A stretch of DNA of 31,998 bases from Gammaproteobacteria bacterium (GCA_016707425.1 JADJHU010000010.1:1-31998); one strand, 5' to 3'. Positions 15,517 through 24,204 are shown, counted from the first letter of the stretch. Numbers and translations are program-made. The notes: a model not told the origin generated them from the letters alone.

Positions 15517-16608
15517 TCAATCCGCCGTGCCACGCATCACGGCATGCGCGAATTCCAGCAGACCGTGCCCGACATCGCCGAAGTCCGCAAACTGCGCATC
15601 ACTCGTCGCACCCGAGCGAAAACGCGCATGCAGCTGCAGGAAGACGATGCCGAGCTTGAACAGTGCAAGCACCCGATAGAAATGGAAGTTCGAGAGGTCA
15701 CGGCCGGTAAGCGATGCATAGGTCGCCATGGCCTGCGCGCGCGAATGGAACCCGGCGGTGGCCGTCGGCATCTGTCTCAGCCGGCGCATCGTCTCGGGAT
15801 CGGAGGGCTCGGCCCAGTAACTGAGCAGTGTCGCGAGGTCATAGAGCGGATCGCCGCGGGTGCTCATGTCCCAGTCGAGCACCGCCCGTACTCCGAGGGT
15901 CTGCGGATCCAGCACGACATTGTCGAGCTTGAAGTCGCTGTGCAGGAGCGTCGCCGGCTGCTCGGGCGGGACGCACCCCGAGAGCCAGCCTGCCAGCTCG
16001 CCGATGAGGCGGCGATCACGCTCGCCTGCAACCGCCTCACCACGCCGCGTCCAGCCGCTCGTCGTCCGCACGAGGAACCCGGCAGGCTTGCCGAAGTCGT
16101 CGAGCCCCACCTCCGCCGGATCGACCGCGTGCAAGCTCGCAAGCACGCTGACGAGCATGGACGACAGAGTCGGCCCCGCGGCCAGAGGGTCCACGCCGGC
16201 GGGCAGCTGCGCGCCGATCACGAGCCCCGGGCAATACTCCATGATGAGGAAGTGCGCGCCAATCACCGCCACGTCGGAGGTGTAATAGAGGCTCCGCGGC
16301 GCCAGCGGCCACGCCTTCCACAGACGCGACAGCACGCGGTGCTCCCGCGCCATGTCATTGGCGCCGATCGGCACCGCACCAAAAGGCGGCCGACGCAGCA
16401 CGCAGGCGCGACCGTCCATGGTCACCAGGAAGTTCAGGTTCCCGAGCCCGCCACGAAACTGGCGGGGCACTGCGCCGAGATCGAGCGCATGCCCCTGTCG
16501 GGCCAGATGCTCCGCCAGACGTGGCCAGTCGAGAGCTGTGGTCTCCTGCGGACTCCGCAGCAGCGCCTCAGGCGCATGAGACGGCACGCCCGACGCCGAC
16601 ATCGCCAC
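15517..16608 (-). CDS. APH-family kinase-like protein (ACAD10/11 kinase-domain homologue)
   Basis: A 363-residue aminoglycoside-phosphotransferase-fold protein. A GTG at 16606-16608 directly follows the previous stop and has GGAGG nine bases upstream; an ATG two codons later is the alternative. Kinase features are complete: a glycine-rich loop (RGGLGNLNF, 52-60), the lysine-equivalent region VLRRPP (70-75), the HSDFKLDN catalytic loop (H223, D225, N230) and VLDWD (243-247) for metal binding. The order and wording of these blocks match the N-terminal domain of mammalian ACAD10/11, not antibiotic-resistance enzymes. It lies 37 bases upstream of the ACAD11-like dehydrogenase, so the two most likely act together on a hydroxyacyl-CoA. 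Confidence 0.85.
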   Translation of the reverse strand: MAMSASGVPSHAPEALLRSPQETTALDWPRLAEHLARQGHALDLGAVPRQFRGGLGNLNFLVTMDGRACVLRRPPFGAVPIGANDMAREHRVLSRLWKAWPLAPRSLYYTSDVAVIGAHFLIMEYCPGLVIGAQLPAGVDPLAAGPTLSSMLVSVLASLHAVDPAEVGLDDFGKPAGFLVRTTSGWTRRGEAVAGERDRRLIGELAGWLSGCVPPEQPATLLHSDFKLDNVVLDPQTLGVRAVLDWDMSTRGDPLYDLATLLSYWAEPSDPETMRRLRQMPTATAGFHSRAQAMATYASLTGRDLSNFHFYRVLALFKLGIVFLQLHARFRSGATSDAQFADFGDVGHGLLEFAHAVMRGTAD

Positions 16609-17585
16609 TCAGATCGGCCTCCGTGCCCTCTTCTTCGGCTCGATTCCGAGCAGTTTCGCCATGTTCAGGCCGAAGATCTTCGCACGGTCCTCATCCGTGA
16701 TGTAGGCATACCCCCAGCCGCGATTCCCCTCCTCGTCGATCTGGAAGGTATGGAACGGGTCGACGCAGTCCTTCATCCCGGAGCCGTTCGTGTCGCTGCC
16801 CCAGACGATCTTGTCGACCGTCGCGTACAGCATGGCCTCGCCGATCAGCTCTTGGAAGAGTTTTGGCCGCCAGCTCGCCGCATGGTTCAGGAAACTCACG
16901 CTGATGTAGAGGTTCGGGAAGGTCGCCGCCAGGAGATTCAGCTCGCGATGGTGTGGCCAGCCGAAATGGAAGGCGACGATGCGCAGGTCGTAGAAATCGT
17001 ACAGGACATCCTCGAGGAGTGCCGGGTGGCAGTACTTGTTCCGGCCGCCGTAGACGTATCCCGTTCCGGTGTGCACCTGCATGACGAGATTCAGCTCCTG
17101 CGCCTTCGCGAAGAAGGGCCAGAGCCGCTTGTCGTTGATGTAGGTGTCTTCGGGGCAGTAGAACTTGAAGACCTTGACCCCGTACTCCTTCACCATGAAC
17201 TCCATTTCGCGGATGGCTTCATCGACGCCGCGCTGGATGATCGGACCGAAGTTCGGGCACATGATGAACCGGTCCGGATACTTCTGTACGCCGGTGAGCA
17301 TCCACGCGTTGGTCGAGATCGGGGTCGTGCCGCCGCTGCAGAAGAAGCCTTCCGGGATGACACAGGCCATGTCCGTACCCGAAGCATCCATATTCGCGAT
17401 CATCTTCTCGAAGGCCCCGCGCCATCGTTCTCCATCGATGGGAATTCCTTGACGAGCGGCCGGATGCACCCCTGAAGGGAATGCATGAACCGCTTCGTGC
17501 CCTCGTACGGGGCGAGTTGATGCCAGATGGCGGCATCGATCGGGTGCGTCTCGGTGTCGAGGATGAAATAGTCTTTCCTGGCCAT
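16609..17585 (-). pseudogene. Amidohydrolase-2 family metal-dependent hydrolase with one frameshift
   Basis: The true N-terminus is MARKDYFILDTETHPIDA, starting at the ATG at 17583-17585. That frame runs to about 17440 (…LVKEFP) and the rest of the protein continues in another frame (IDGERWRGAFEKM…). A single lost base in the GGG run at 17440-17442 would restore one frame of 326 codons including the stop. The TIM-barrel features are otherwise intact: DTETHP in place of HxH, VHTGTG, FHFGWPHHRELN and WGSDTN. The family (ACMSD-like, amidohydrolase-2) includes decarboxylases and hydrolases of ring-cleavage products. The rest of the 20-gene run is intact, so a sequencing error or a very recent mutation is likely. 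It sits 5 bases from the molybdenum hydroxylase gene and abuts the kinase gene. Confidence 0.8.
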
Positions 17586-17590
17586 GCGTT

Positions 17591-20008
17591 CTACTCCTGG
17601 TGCATCTTGGCCTCCCGCAGCAGCTTCCAGAGCCGATGCGGCGAGGCCGGGACTTCACGCGCCATCACCCCGACCGGGGCGAGCGCATCGTTGACCGCGC
17701 ACATGACTGCAGCGGGTGCCGTGTGCAGCGCGCCTTCTCCGCAACCCTTCGCGCCGAGAGGCGCCAGCGGCGATGGGGTGACAAGCGCGGACTTTTCCGT
17801 CATCGGCACTTCGCAGATCGATGGCAGCAGGTAATCCACGAAGGTCGTCGCGCGTGGCTGCGCCTCCGCGCTGTACGGATATTCCTCGAGCAGCGCTGCG
17901 GCCACGCCTTGCGCCACTCCGCCCTGCGTCAGGCCTTCCACCGTCGCGGGATTGAGGCGTATCCCGCAATCATCGACGACCACATATTTCAGGATCTCGA
18001 CTTGTCCGGTCTCCCGGTCGATCTCGACCATCACGAGATGACAGGCGTTGGCCGCCGTCAGATAGCTCCTCGCGCGTCCCTGGTCGTCGATCGGCTCGCG
18101 ACCCTGTGCGGTCCAGATGCCGGTCGCCTCGAGGCCCATCTCCATGCCGGGAGGAAGCAGGTCGCTGCGGCCATGGGAAACACCCGCAATGTCTGCGAGC
18201 TTCACACTCGCCTCAGGCATACCGATGACCTGCACCCGGCCGTCGATGAATTCGAGTTTCTCCGCAGGCGTCTGCAGCAGGCCTGCTGCAATTTTGACGA
18301 TCTTCTTCCTGAGCTTCCCTGCCGCCCCCATCGTGGCGCCCGTGATTGCGACGCCCAGCCTGCTGCCACCCGGGCCGAAGGACGGCGGCGCACCGAGCGT
18401 ATTCAGCGGCACCACCGCGATATCCGTCATCTCCGCACCGAAATAATCCGCGAGCAGCTGCGCAATCAGGGTGTACTGACCTTGCCCTTCGCTCGTGAAG
18501 CCGACGCGTGCCGTGATCCGCCCGAACGCGTCGATCGAGACGGTGATGCCCTCCGGAATGCCGATGGCATTCATACCGACGATGGCATAGGCGTTCCAGT
18601 CGAACACGCCCGGTTCAACGGTGTTGGCGATGCCGATGCCGATCAGCCGTCCCTGCGCGCGGGCGCGCTCCTGCTCCTGGCGGATCCCGCGATAGCCCGC
18701 GATCCCGAGCGTCCTGTCGAGTGTCGCCTCATACTCGCCGCTGTCGTATTCGTTCCCGCTCGGGATGATGTACGGAAACTGCTCCGGACGGATGTAATTG
18801 CGGCGGCGAATCTCCGCCGGATCGAGTCCGAGCCCGCGAGCCGCGAGATCCATCATCTGCTCGAGCACGAAGAAGTGTGGTGGCGGTCCCATGCCCCGAT
18901 ACGCGGTCGTCGGTACCTTGTTGCTGAGGACGAGAGTCAGATCATAGGACGCCGCGGGAATCGCATAGCAGCCGGTGAAGGCGCTGAGTGGCTTGCCCGC
19001 GCCCATCGCCCCGTAACCCTCTCCGCTCGAGCCGATGTCTTCGATCAGCTTGACGTGGAACGCCGTGACCACACCATCGGTCCTGACCGCGAGGCGCGCC
19101 TCGTAGTAGCGGTCCCATGCCTGACTGCTGCCGGCCGTCAGGTATTCCATGCGGTCTTCGATCCACTTGACGGGCCGGCCACCCGCCCTGCGTGACAGCA
19201 GGCTCGTGATGGCGATGCCGCGCGCATTGCCCTTGCCACCAAAGCTGCCGCCGCGCTGGGTGCTGGTCAGATTGATCCGGTTGGTCGGGATGCCGAGCGT
19301 GCCTGCGGCCCCCATGGCGTACAGCAGCGGCGACTGGGTGCTCCCGCGCACATTGAGCATGCCGGTCACCGCGTCCCACTGGCAGATGCACCCGAAGGTC
19401 TCCATGGGATTCGCGCCCATACGGTGCCAGCGGAACCGGTCTTCGAAGACGCGGTCTGCCTTTGAGAAGGCCTCGGCGACCGGTCCCCACGTGAACTGCT
19501 TCTGCAGAACGACGTTGGAGCCCAGTGCCTCGATGACGAGCGGACTGCCCGGCTTCATGGCTTCGAGTGTGTCCGCGACCGGCACCAGCGGCTCGAGCTC
19601 GACCTCGATCAGCTCCAGCGCGTCCTCGGCAATGTGTCGGCTGACCGCCGCCACGGCGGCAATCGGCTCGCCGACGTAGTGCACCTTGTCCGTCGCGATG
19701 CAGTACGCCCCGGTCCCCTCGGGAAAGCCGCCAGAGGGGTTGGTCGACTTGCGGACATCTTCTCCCGTGATGACGGCGATGACCCCCTCCAGACGCTCGG
19801 CGCGGGAGGTGTCGATGCGCCGGATACGGGCATGCGCGCTGCTGCTGCGCAGGATCGCACCGTGGAGCATCCCGGGGAGTGTTACGTTGTCGATGAATTC
19901 GACGCTGCCCGTCACAAGCGCCACATCGTCGATACGCTGCACCTCCCTGCCCACGAAACGCAGGGAACTGGCAGGAATATCTTCGAGTCGGGGCTCTTGG
20001 TGTGCCAT
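17591..20008 (-). CDS. Xanthine-dehydrogenase-family molybdopterin-binding (large) subunit
   Basis: An 805-residue molybdenum hydroxylase catalytic subunit. The N-terminal a/b hammerhead domain begins near residue 18 (VGREVQRIDDVALVTG). Molybdopterin contacts follow: QRGGSFGGKG at 251-260, AYRGMGPP at 369-376 and the catalytic glutamate in GCGEG (about 758). The AYRG motif lacks the cysteine of true CO dehydrogenases, so it is a hydroxylase of the aldehyde oxidase/isoquinoline oxidoreductase kind. Such enzymes insert a water-derived oxygen and normally need a 2Fe-2S and an FAD subunit. Neither is encoded in this window, and all neighbours are unrelated, so partners must be elsewhere or absent. 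Start ATG at 20006-20008, 5 bases after the LLM gene stop. Confidence 0.88.
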   Translation of the reverse strand: MAHQEPRLEDIPASSLRFVGREVQRIDDVALVTGSVEFIDNVTLPGMLHGAILRSSSAHARIRRIDTSRAERLEGVIAVITGEDVRKSTNPSGGFPEGTGAYCIATDKVHYVGEPIAAVAAVSRHIAEDALELIEVELEPLVPVADTLEAMKPGSPLVIEALGSNVVLQKQFTWGPVAEAFSKADRVFEDRFRWHRMGANPMETFGCICQWDAVTGMLNVRGSTQSPLLYAMGAAGTLGIPTNRINLTSTQRGGSFGGKGNARGIAITSLLSRRAGGRPVKWIEDRMEYLTAGSSQAWDRYYEARLAVRTDGVVTAFHVKLIEDIGSSGEGYGAMGAGKPLSAFTGCYAIPAASYDLTLVLSNKVPTTAYRGMGPPPHFFVLEQMMDLAARGLGLDPAEIRRRNYIRPEQFPYIIPSGNEYDSGEYEATLDRTLGIAGYRGIRQEQERARAQGRLIGIGIANTVEPGVFDWNAYAIVGMNAIGIPEGITVSIDAFGRITARVGFTSEGQGQYTLIAQLLADYFGAEMTDIAVVPLNTLGAPPSFGPGGSRLGVAITGATMGAAGKLRKKIVKIAAGLLQTPAEKLEFIDGRVQVIGMPEASVKLADIAGVSHGRSDLLPPGMEMGLEATGIWTAQGREPIDDQGRARSYLTAANACHLVMVEIDRETGQVEILKYVVVDDCGIRLNPATVEGLTQGGVAQGVAAALLEEYPYSAEAQPRATTFVDYLLPSICEVPMTEKSALVTPSPLAPLGAKGCGEGALHTAPAAVMCAVNDALAPVGVMAREVPASPHRLWKLLREAKMHQE

Positions 20009-20013
20009 GGGCC

Positions 20014-20934
20014 TCAGGTCCGGTAAAGCGGGATGATCTCATGCGAGAACCACCTGACCCAGTCCAGACACTCCTCGTAGGAATCCGTCTTGGGCAGGTG
20101 GACGACCATGCCCGTAGCGCCGGCTTCCTGCAGCCGGCCCACCAGGTCGACAGTCTCTTCTTTGTACCGCGGATAGCGCATCTTGTCGAAGTTTAAGCGA
20201 TCGTCCTCGGGAATCTCCGCCAGCAGCGTGAAGATTTCGAAGGGTCTGCTGCGCACCTGCATTGCGGGCTGCTCGTAGATGTAGGCAACCGCGCTCTTCA
20301 TTTCGCGGAGTGTCGTCTGCCAGGGCAGCCAGCCGTCGCCCAGGGTCGCCGCCCGGCGCAGCACCGGTTTCGCATCGCCGCCGATGAGCAGGGGCGGATG
20401 CGGCGACTGCCAGGGCCTGGGTTCGAACACCATATTGCTGAAGCTCACGAACTCCCCGTGGAATTCCGGCTGATCCTGGGTCCAGAGCGCCTTCATCGCC
20501 CGCAGGTATTCGTCGCAGATGGCCCCCCGTTTCTCGAAAGGCACGCCGATGGCCTCGAACTCGCGCTTCAGATGTCCCGCGGCGAGCCCGAGCGCGAGTC
20601 GGCCGCAAGAGAGATGGTCCACCGAGGCAATCGCCTTGGCCCAGACCACCGGGTTGTGGTACGGGATGGGGCATACATACGTGAGCAGATGGATGCGCTG
20701 CGTGGCGCCGAGCAGAAAGCCTGCGGCCGACACGCCCTCGTAGAACTTCGCGCCCATCGATGGCACGAGTTTGGGGTGCTGGAGGATGTGCTCGGCGACC
20801 CAGAGGTAATCGTAGGCGAGTTCATCGACGGCCCGGGCGAAGTGCACCGCCTTCTGCGGGTGCAGTGTGGCCTCCCAGGGGCTGGTGAGCGCCTTGTAGA
20901 GAATATTGGCAGGCAGCCGGATTGCAAATTTCAT
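20014..20934 (-). CDS. LLM-class F420/flavin-dependent oxidoreductase (TIGR03619-like)
   Basis: A 306-residue luciferase-like TIM-barrel protein and the first gene of the minus-strand run. The start ATG at 20932-20934 has GGAG at good distance (GGAGAAACTG). Recognisable stretches are ELAYDYLWVAEHI, CGRLALGLAAGHLKREFEAI, PHPPLLIGGDAKPVLRRAA and GDGWLPW; the last two are typical of the TIGR03619 group. The cofactor may be F420 or FMN; no enzyme for F420 synthesis lies in the window. It is followed after 5 bases by the molybdenum hydroxylase gene. Being first in the run, it is the gene whose upstream region should carry the promoter. Confidence 0.82.
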   Translation of the reverse strand: MKFAIRLPANILYKALTSPWEATLHPQKAVHFARAVDELAYDYLWVAEHILQHPKLVPSMGAKFYEGVSAAGFLLGATQRIHLLTYVCPIPYHNPVVWAKAIASVDHLSCGRLALGLAAGHLKREFEAIGVPFEKRGAICDEYLRAMKALWTQDQPEFHGEFVSFSNMVFEPRPWQSPHPPLLIGGDAKPVLRRAATLGDGWLPWQTTLREMKSAVAYIYEQPAMQVRSRPFEIFTLLAEIPEDDRLNFDKMRYPRYKEETVDLVGRLQEAGATGMVVHLPKTDSYEECLDWVRWFSHEIIPLYRT

Positions 20935-21190
20935 CAGTTTCTCCGCCCCTCAGCCGCTCATTCCGGCCCGTCGATGCATGTCCCTGCGCTGCAACCCGCT
21001 GTCGCAGCAGGAAAAAGGCTAGGGGTGCGTCGGGAAGCATCGCATCGTCCACATGGATGATGCCACCCCGCCAATGCGATCGGAAGGCCAGGATGCGCAC
21101 GGGCGCCGCCCCCGCGAGGAATCACCGCCTCGCGGATGACGTCGACCGCATCACTGGCGTAATCCACGCCGCCGCAGTAATATGCCATGC
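20935..21190. other. Upstream region of the catabolic run, cut by the IS4 element
   Basis: These 256 bases separate the first catabolic gene from the left end of the IS4 element. The minus strand contains a short open stretch (for example GMAYYCGGVDYASDAV near 21140-21187), which begins at the IS boundary and may be the tail of an interrupted gene, but I do not recognise it. No convincing -35/-10 pair or operator is visible. If the original promoter lay further upstream, the IS insertion has separated it from the run, or expression starts from the element. Confidence 0.35.
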
Positions 21191-21250
21191 CAGGCCTGTC
21201 CCAACGTTGATCGATCGCTCTCACGCAACCAGCTGATGTGATTCACGAAA
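21191..21250 (+). repeat. IS4 left-end sequence, copy 1 of a long inverted pair
   Basis: These 60 bases (containing AACGTTGATCGATCGCTCTC) match the reverse complement of 26933-26990 with two substitutions and one 2-base gap. Similarity weakens beyond the IS end at 21191. The pair therefore marks two IS4 left ends facing outward around a 5.8-kb block. Confidence 0.8.
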
Positions 21251-21320
21251 GAGACCCCTTTGACTGTGTTAACGATTTCAAGTCCAGTCGTCCCCGGATT
21301 CGACGCCGGGAGCCTGGAAG

Positions 21321-22480
21321 ATGAATACGGAAAGCTGCTGTTGCGCAGCTGATGGAACACCTGCCACCGATGGTGTTCGGGCGGTGTGTGGCTCGCTACG
21401 GCGGCCGCTTCAAGGTCAGAGCTTCAGCTGCAAGGACCAGTACCTGTGCATGGCCTTCGCGCAGCTGACCTTTCCCGAGCCTGCGGGACATCGAGGCGTG
21501 CCTGCGCTCGCAGGCCGCGAAGCTCCTACCACATGGGATCCGCGGCCAGGTCTCGCGCAACACGCTGGCGAACGCGAACGCCACGCGCGATTGGCGCATC
21601 TACGCGGATTTCGCGCAGCGGGTGATTGGCATCGCGCGGGGCTGTACGTCCAACGAACCGTTCGCAGTGGCGCTGAGCAACACCGCGTACGCGCTCGATT
21701 CCACGACCATCGACTTGTCGCTCTCGCTGTTCCGTGGGCACCGTTTCGCACGACGAAGGCCGCGGTCAAGATGCATCGCTCCTGGACCTGCGCGGCAATA
21801 TCCCAAGTTTTATCCATATCAGCGACGGCAAGCTCCACGACGTCAACATCCTCGATCAGCTCATTGCCGAAGCCGGCGCCTTCTACATCATGGATCGCGG
21901 CTACATCGACTTCCAGCGCCTGTACCGATTGCATCAGGCGGGCAGCTTCTTCGTAACACGGGCCAAGCGCAACATGGATGCCAGCGCCGCTACTCCCATC
22001 CGGTCGATCGTTCCACCGGCATCTTCGATCGGACCCTCGTGCTGCAGGGCTATCAATCCTCCAGGACTACCCGGAGAGCTTCCGCGGCATCCGCTATCGG
22101 GATCCGGAAACCGGCAAGCGCCTGCTGTTCATCACCAACAACACTGCGCTCCCGGCACTTTGACAATCTGCGCTCTACGAGGCCGGATGGCGGGTGGGAG
22201 TGTTCTTTCGCTGGATCAAGCAGCATCTGGATCAAGTCCTTCTTCAGTACCTCGGAGAACGCCGTGAAGTCCCAGATCTGGATCGCCGTGTCCCGTCTAC
22301 GTGCTGGTCGCCATCGTCAAAGCGACTCGACCTCTCGCGCAGTCTCCACGGTGCTACAAATTCTCAGCCTCAACCTGTTCGAGAAAACCCCGCTGGATAT
22401 AGCACTTTCGCGTGTCGGCCCGCTCCGAAGAATCCAGCTCCGTACCGCCAACCAGCTGATTCTTCTCTGGCAATTGGGGG
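21321..22480 (+). pseudogene. IS4-family transposase, broken by many frameshifts
   Basis: The DDE transposase can be followed across all three plus-strand frames. In order one sees QLMEHLPPMVFGRCVARYGG, SFSCKDQYLCMAFAQLTF, a LRSQAAKLLPHGIRGQVSRN-type stretch, RDWRIYADFAQRVIGIARG, YALDSTTIDLSLSLF (first catalytic Asp region), LLDLRGNIPSFIHISDGKLH, AFYIMDRGYIDFQRLYRLHQ (second Asp), GKRLLFITNNTALPAL, FFRWIKQHLD, TVLQILSLNLFEKTPLD and a terminal NQLILLW. At least seven frame changes separate these blocks, so no functional product can be made as written. The start ATG is at 21321. The catalytic Glu before FFRWIKQHL reads Gly (WRVGVFFRW). No single programmed frameshift would explain this pattern. 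Confidence 0.85.
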
Positions 22481-22489
22481 ACAGGCCTG

Positions 22490-23087
22490 CCGTCCGATGC
22501 AGGAATTCAGGAAGTATTCCGAAACCCTCGCCAACAACCAAGCCCGAACGCAAGCGATAGCTGAGGAAGTCAGACTGCCTACAACCAAGGCCGCAAAGTT
22601 CTGGTGTTGACTGAGCGCACGGAGCATCTCGACGCCATTCAAGCAGCTTTGGTCGGCGAGGTTTTACTGACGTTCGTTCTGCGGCCGGATGCCCAGAAGC
22701 AACGTGCCGAGGCTCATCGCGCAACTGGGCGCTCTGCTGCCTGATGCCCCGCGCGTTCTTCTGTCAACCGGCAAGCTGGTCGGGGAGGATTCGACCATCC
22801 GGCGCTCGACACGCCTGGTGTTAGCAATGCCCGTGTCGTGGAAGAGTACATTGCAGCAATACGCAGGCCGACTGCACCGCGAGCATGCCGCCAAGACCGA
22901 CGTGAGAATCATCGATTTCGTGGACACCGGCCACCCGGCACTGCTGCGGATATGGGACGAGCGCCAGCGCGGATACAAGGCTATGGGGTATCGGATCAAG
23001 GAATCGCATCCCACCGATCTTGCCGCTGAGCCCGATGGATTTGAGGGGATGTTTGAAATCGAGATGGCTAAATCTCACAGAAAGTGA
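22490..23087 (+). pseudogene. SF2 DEAD/DEAH helicase, C-terminal fragment (TOTE/AEP-helicase-like)
   Basis: Between the IS4 right end and the IS1634 left end lies the second RecA-like domain of a helicase: KVLVLTERTEHLDAIQAAL, RLIAQLGALLPDAPRVLLST, GKLVGE, FDHPALDT, and LVLAMPVSWKSTLQQYAGRL, the last containing helicase motif VI (QQYAGRLHR). These blocks fall in three frames. IDFVDTGHPALLRIWDERQR and GYKAMGYRI follow before a stop at about 23087. The wording is like the helicase part of primase-helicase proteins annotated as TOTE conflict systems, a mobile defence-type family. The N-terminal primase and first helicase domain are missing, so this is a dead remnant left by IS activity. A type-I-restriction-like helicase is an alternative. 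Confidence 0.7.
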
Positions 23088-23102
23088 ATTGGCATGAGTC
23101 TT

Positions 23103-23117
23103 ACTTTCCGCACATCG
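23103..23117 (+). repeat. IS1634-family terminal inverted repeat, left copy
   Basis: ACTTTCCGCACATCG, perfectly complementary to 26915-26929. It defines one end of the IS1634-family element just past the helicase fragment. Confidence 0.75.
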
Positions 23118-23150
23118 CGGAGGTGATTTCGGGGAATTTCCGCGGGCCCG

Positions 23151-24000
23151 TCAGCCGCGGAAGGCGCTTGCTGGCACGCCGAGCAGATCGAGCACCTGAC
23201 GCTGCAAGGGGTGAAGGCGGTGTCGGATCTTGCACGGTGCGACCGCAGCGGCTGAGCAGGTGCCGCTCGGCGTGGCTGAATAGGCGCAGGATCTGCTCGG
23301 TGGTCAGGTGGGCACAGCGCCGTTCTTCCGGATAGAGCAGCAACGCGCTCAGTCGCTCACGCTTCATGGTTTGTCGCGGCTCCCGCTCGATGAGCGCCTG
23401 GATCAGAGCGCGAAGTAGATGGTGAAGAAGGCCTCGATGCGTGCCGGGTTCTTCAGGAACACCGGGGCGATCTCATGCACGGTCTTGAGTTGCTCGAAAC
23501 GCTTCTCGAGCCTCGGCTGCGCCTTGTGGGCTTCGAGGACCTGCAGCGGGGTGAGCGTGCGGTCGTTGGTAATGAGTGGGTAGATGCCGTCGGACCTCTC
23601 GTCATGAAGCGGCGGCAGCGGTATCGATGCTCCACTCGAGGTCGTAGCGCCGGTGGGTGATACGGCGGTAGGAAGTGTCGGCCCTGGTCTACCGCGGCGG
23701 GTCTGCCCGAAGTCGTGCTGGGCGCGCACGGTGGGAGACCTTCAGGTAGCGGCGCACGTGATATTGCGCGAGGATCTTCTCGATCTCCAGATCGATCCGT
23801 GAGCGCCGCGGATGCGTGCTCGGGGACTGAGGATGCGCTCGCGCAAGCCGCTGAGCGCGGCCACAGCGGCATCGATGCGGCGGCCGCGGCTGGCGCGTTG
23901 ATGGGCGGTAAGCTTGGACCACACCCACACGATCGGCCAGGCCTCCATTGAGCCGATCGGATCGCGGTACAGATACCACTGATCGCGTGGTCCATCCCTG
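23151..24000 (-). pseudogene. IS1634-family transposase, C-terminal part
   Basis: On the minus strand the stretch starts at the IS1380 boundary with GRDGPRDQWYLYRDPIGSME, then AWPIVWVWSKL, then DGIYPLITNDRTLTPLQVLE, AHKAQPRLEKRFEQLKTVHE, IAPVFLKNPARIEAFFTIYF, LYPEERRC, LRLFSHAERHLL, and a final LLGVPASAFRG-type end with a stop at about 23151-23153. These are the usual C-terminal blocks of IS1634-family (DUF4277) transposases. Several frame changes break it. It is the continuation of the protein whose N-terminal part lies at 25711-26545. Confidence 0.8.
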
Positions 24001-24026
24001 CCCCTAGCCTGCACTATGCGTGAAGC
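24001..24026 (+). repeat. IS1380 terminal inverted repeat, left copy
   Basis: Begins CCCTAGCCTGC and ends GAAGCG; pairs with 25685-25710 with three mismatches. Confidence 0.85.
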
Positions 24027-24204
24027 GATCGGTTTTCGTGATCATCGCTCGGTTTCTCGCGAGGTTGAGGCGTGATATCGATGCAGGGCGGTGATTTTGT
24101 CATCAGTTGCGGTCGCGATCACCGATGTATCGCGGCGCGAGTCGGTTTGGGTGAGATTTCGGCGACGGGTGTTCGACGTGGCCCTCGCCAGTCACGGTGT
24201 GCGG

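Larger units (their letters stand above)
21191..22489 (+). mobile_element. IS4-family insertion sequence, degenerate
   Basis: The ends are marked by inverted CAGGCCTGTCC: CAGGCCTGTCCC at 21191-21202, and its complement at 22478-22489 (GGGACAGGCCTG). The span of about 1.3 kb is normal for IS4-family elements and exactly covers the transposase remnant. No flanking target duplication is evident. Downstream the element abuts a helicase fragment directly, so it probably inserted into, or recombined within, that gene. About 60 bases of its left end recur inverted at 26933-26990. Confidence 0.75.

Noticed and set aside
15517..16608. Aminoglycoside resistance kinase
   Set aside because: The fold is shared, but the motif wording and the neighbouring dehydrogenase match the ACAD10/11 kinase domain, so antibiotic resistance is not supported.
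17591..20008. Carbon monoxide dehydrogenase large subunit (CoxL)
   Set aside because: The active-site loop reads AYRGMGPP rather than the Cys-containing AYRCSFR of form I enzymes, and no CoxM/CoxS genes are adjacent.
21171..21190. Extension of the long inverted repeat beyond the IS4 ends as an attachment site
   Set aside because: A weak match (GCCGCA and ATATGC blocks) continues about 20 bases outward on both sides, but it needs several gaps and could be chance or target-site preference.
21321..22480. Programmed frameshift in the IS4 transposase
   Set aside because: There are at least seven breaks in all frames and no single slippery site; IS4 transposases are normally one frame.
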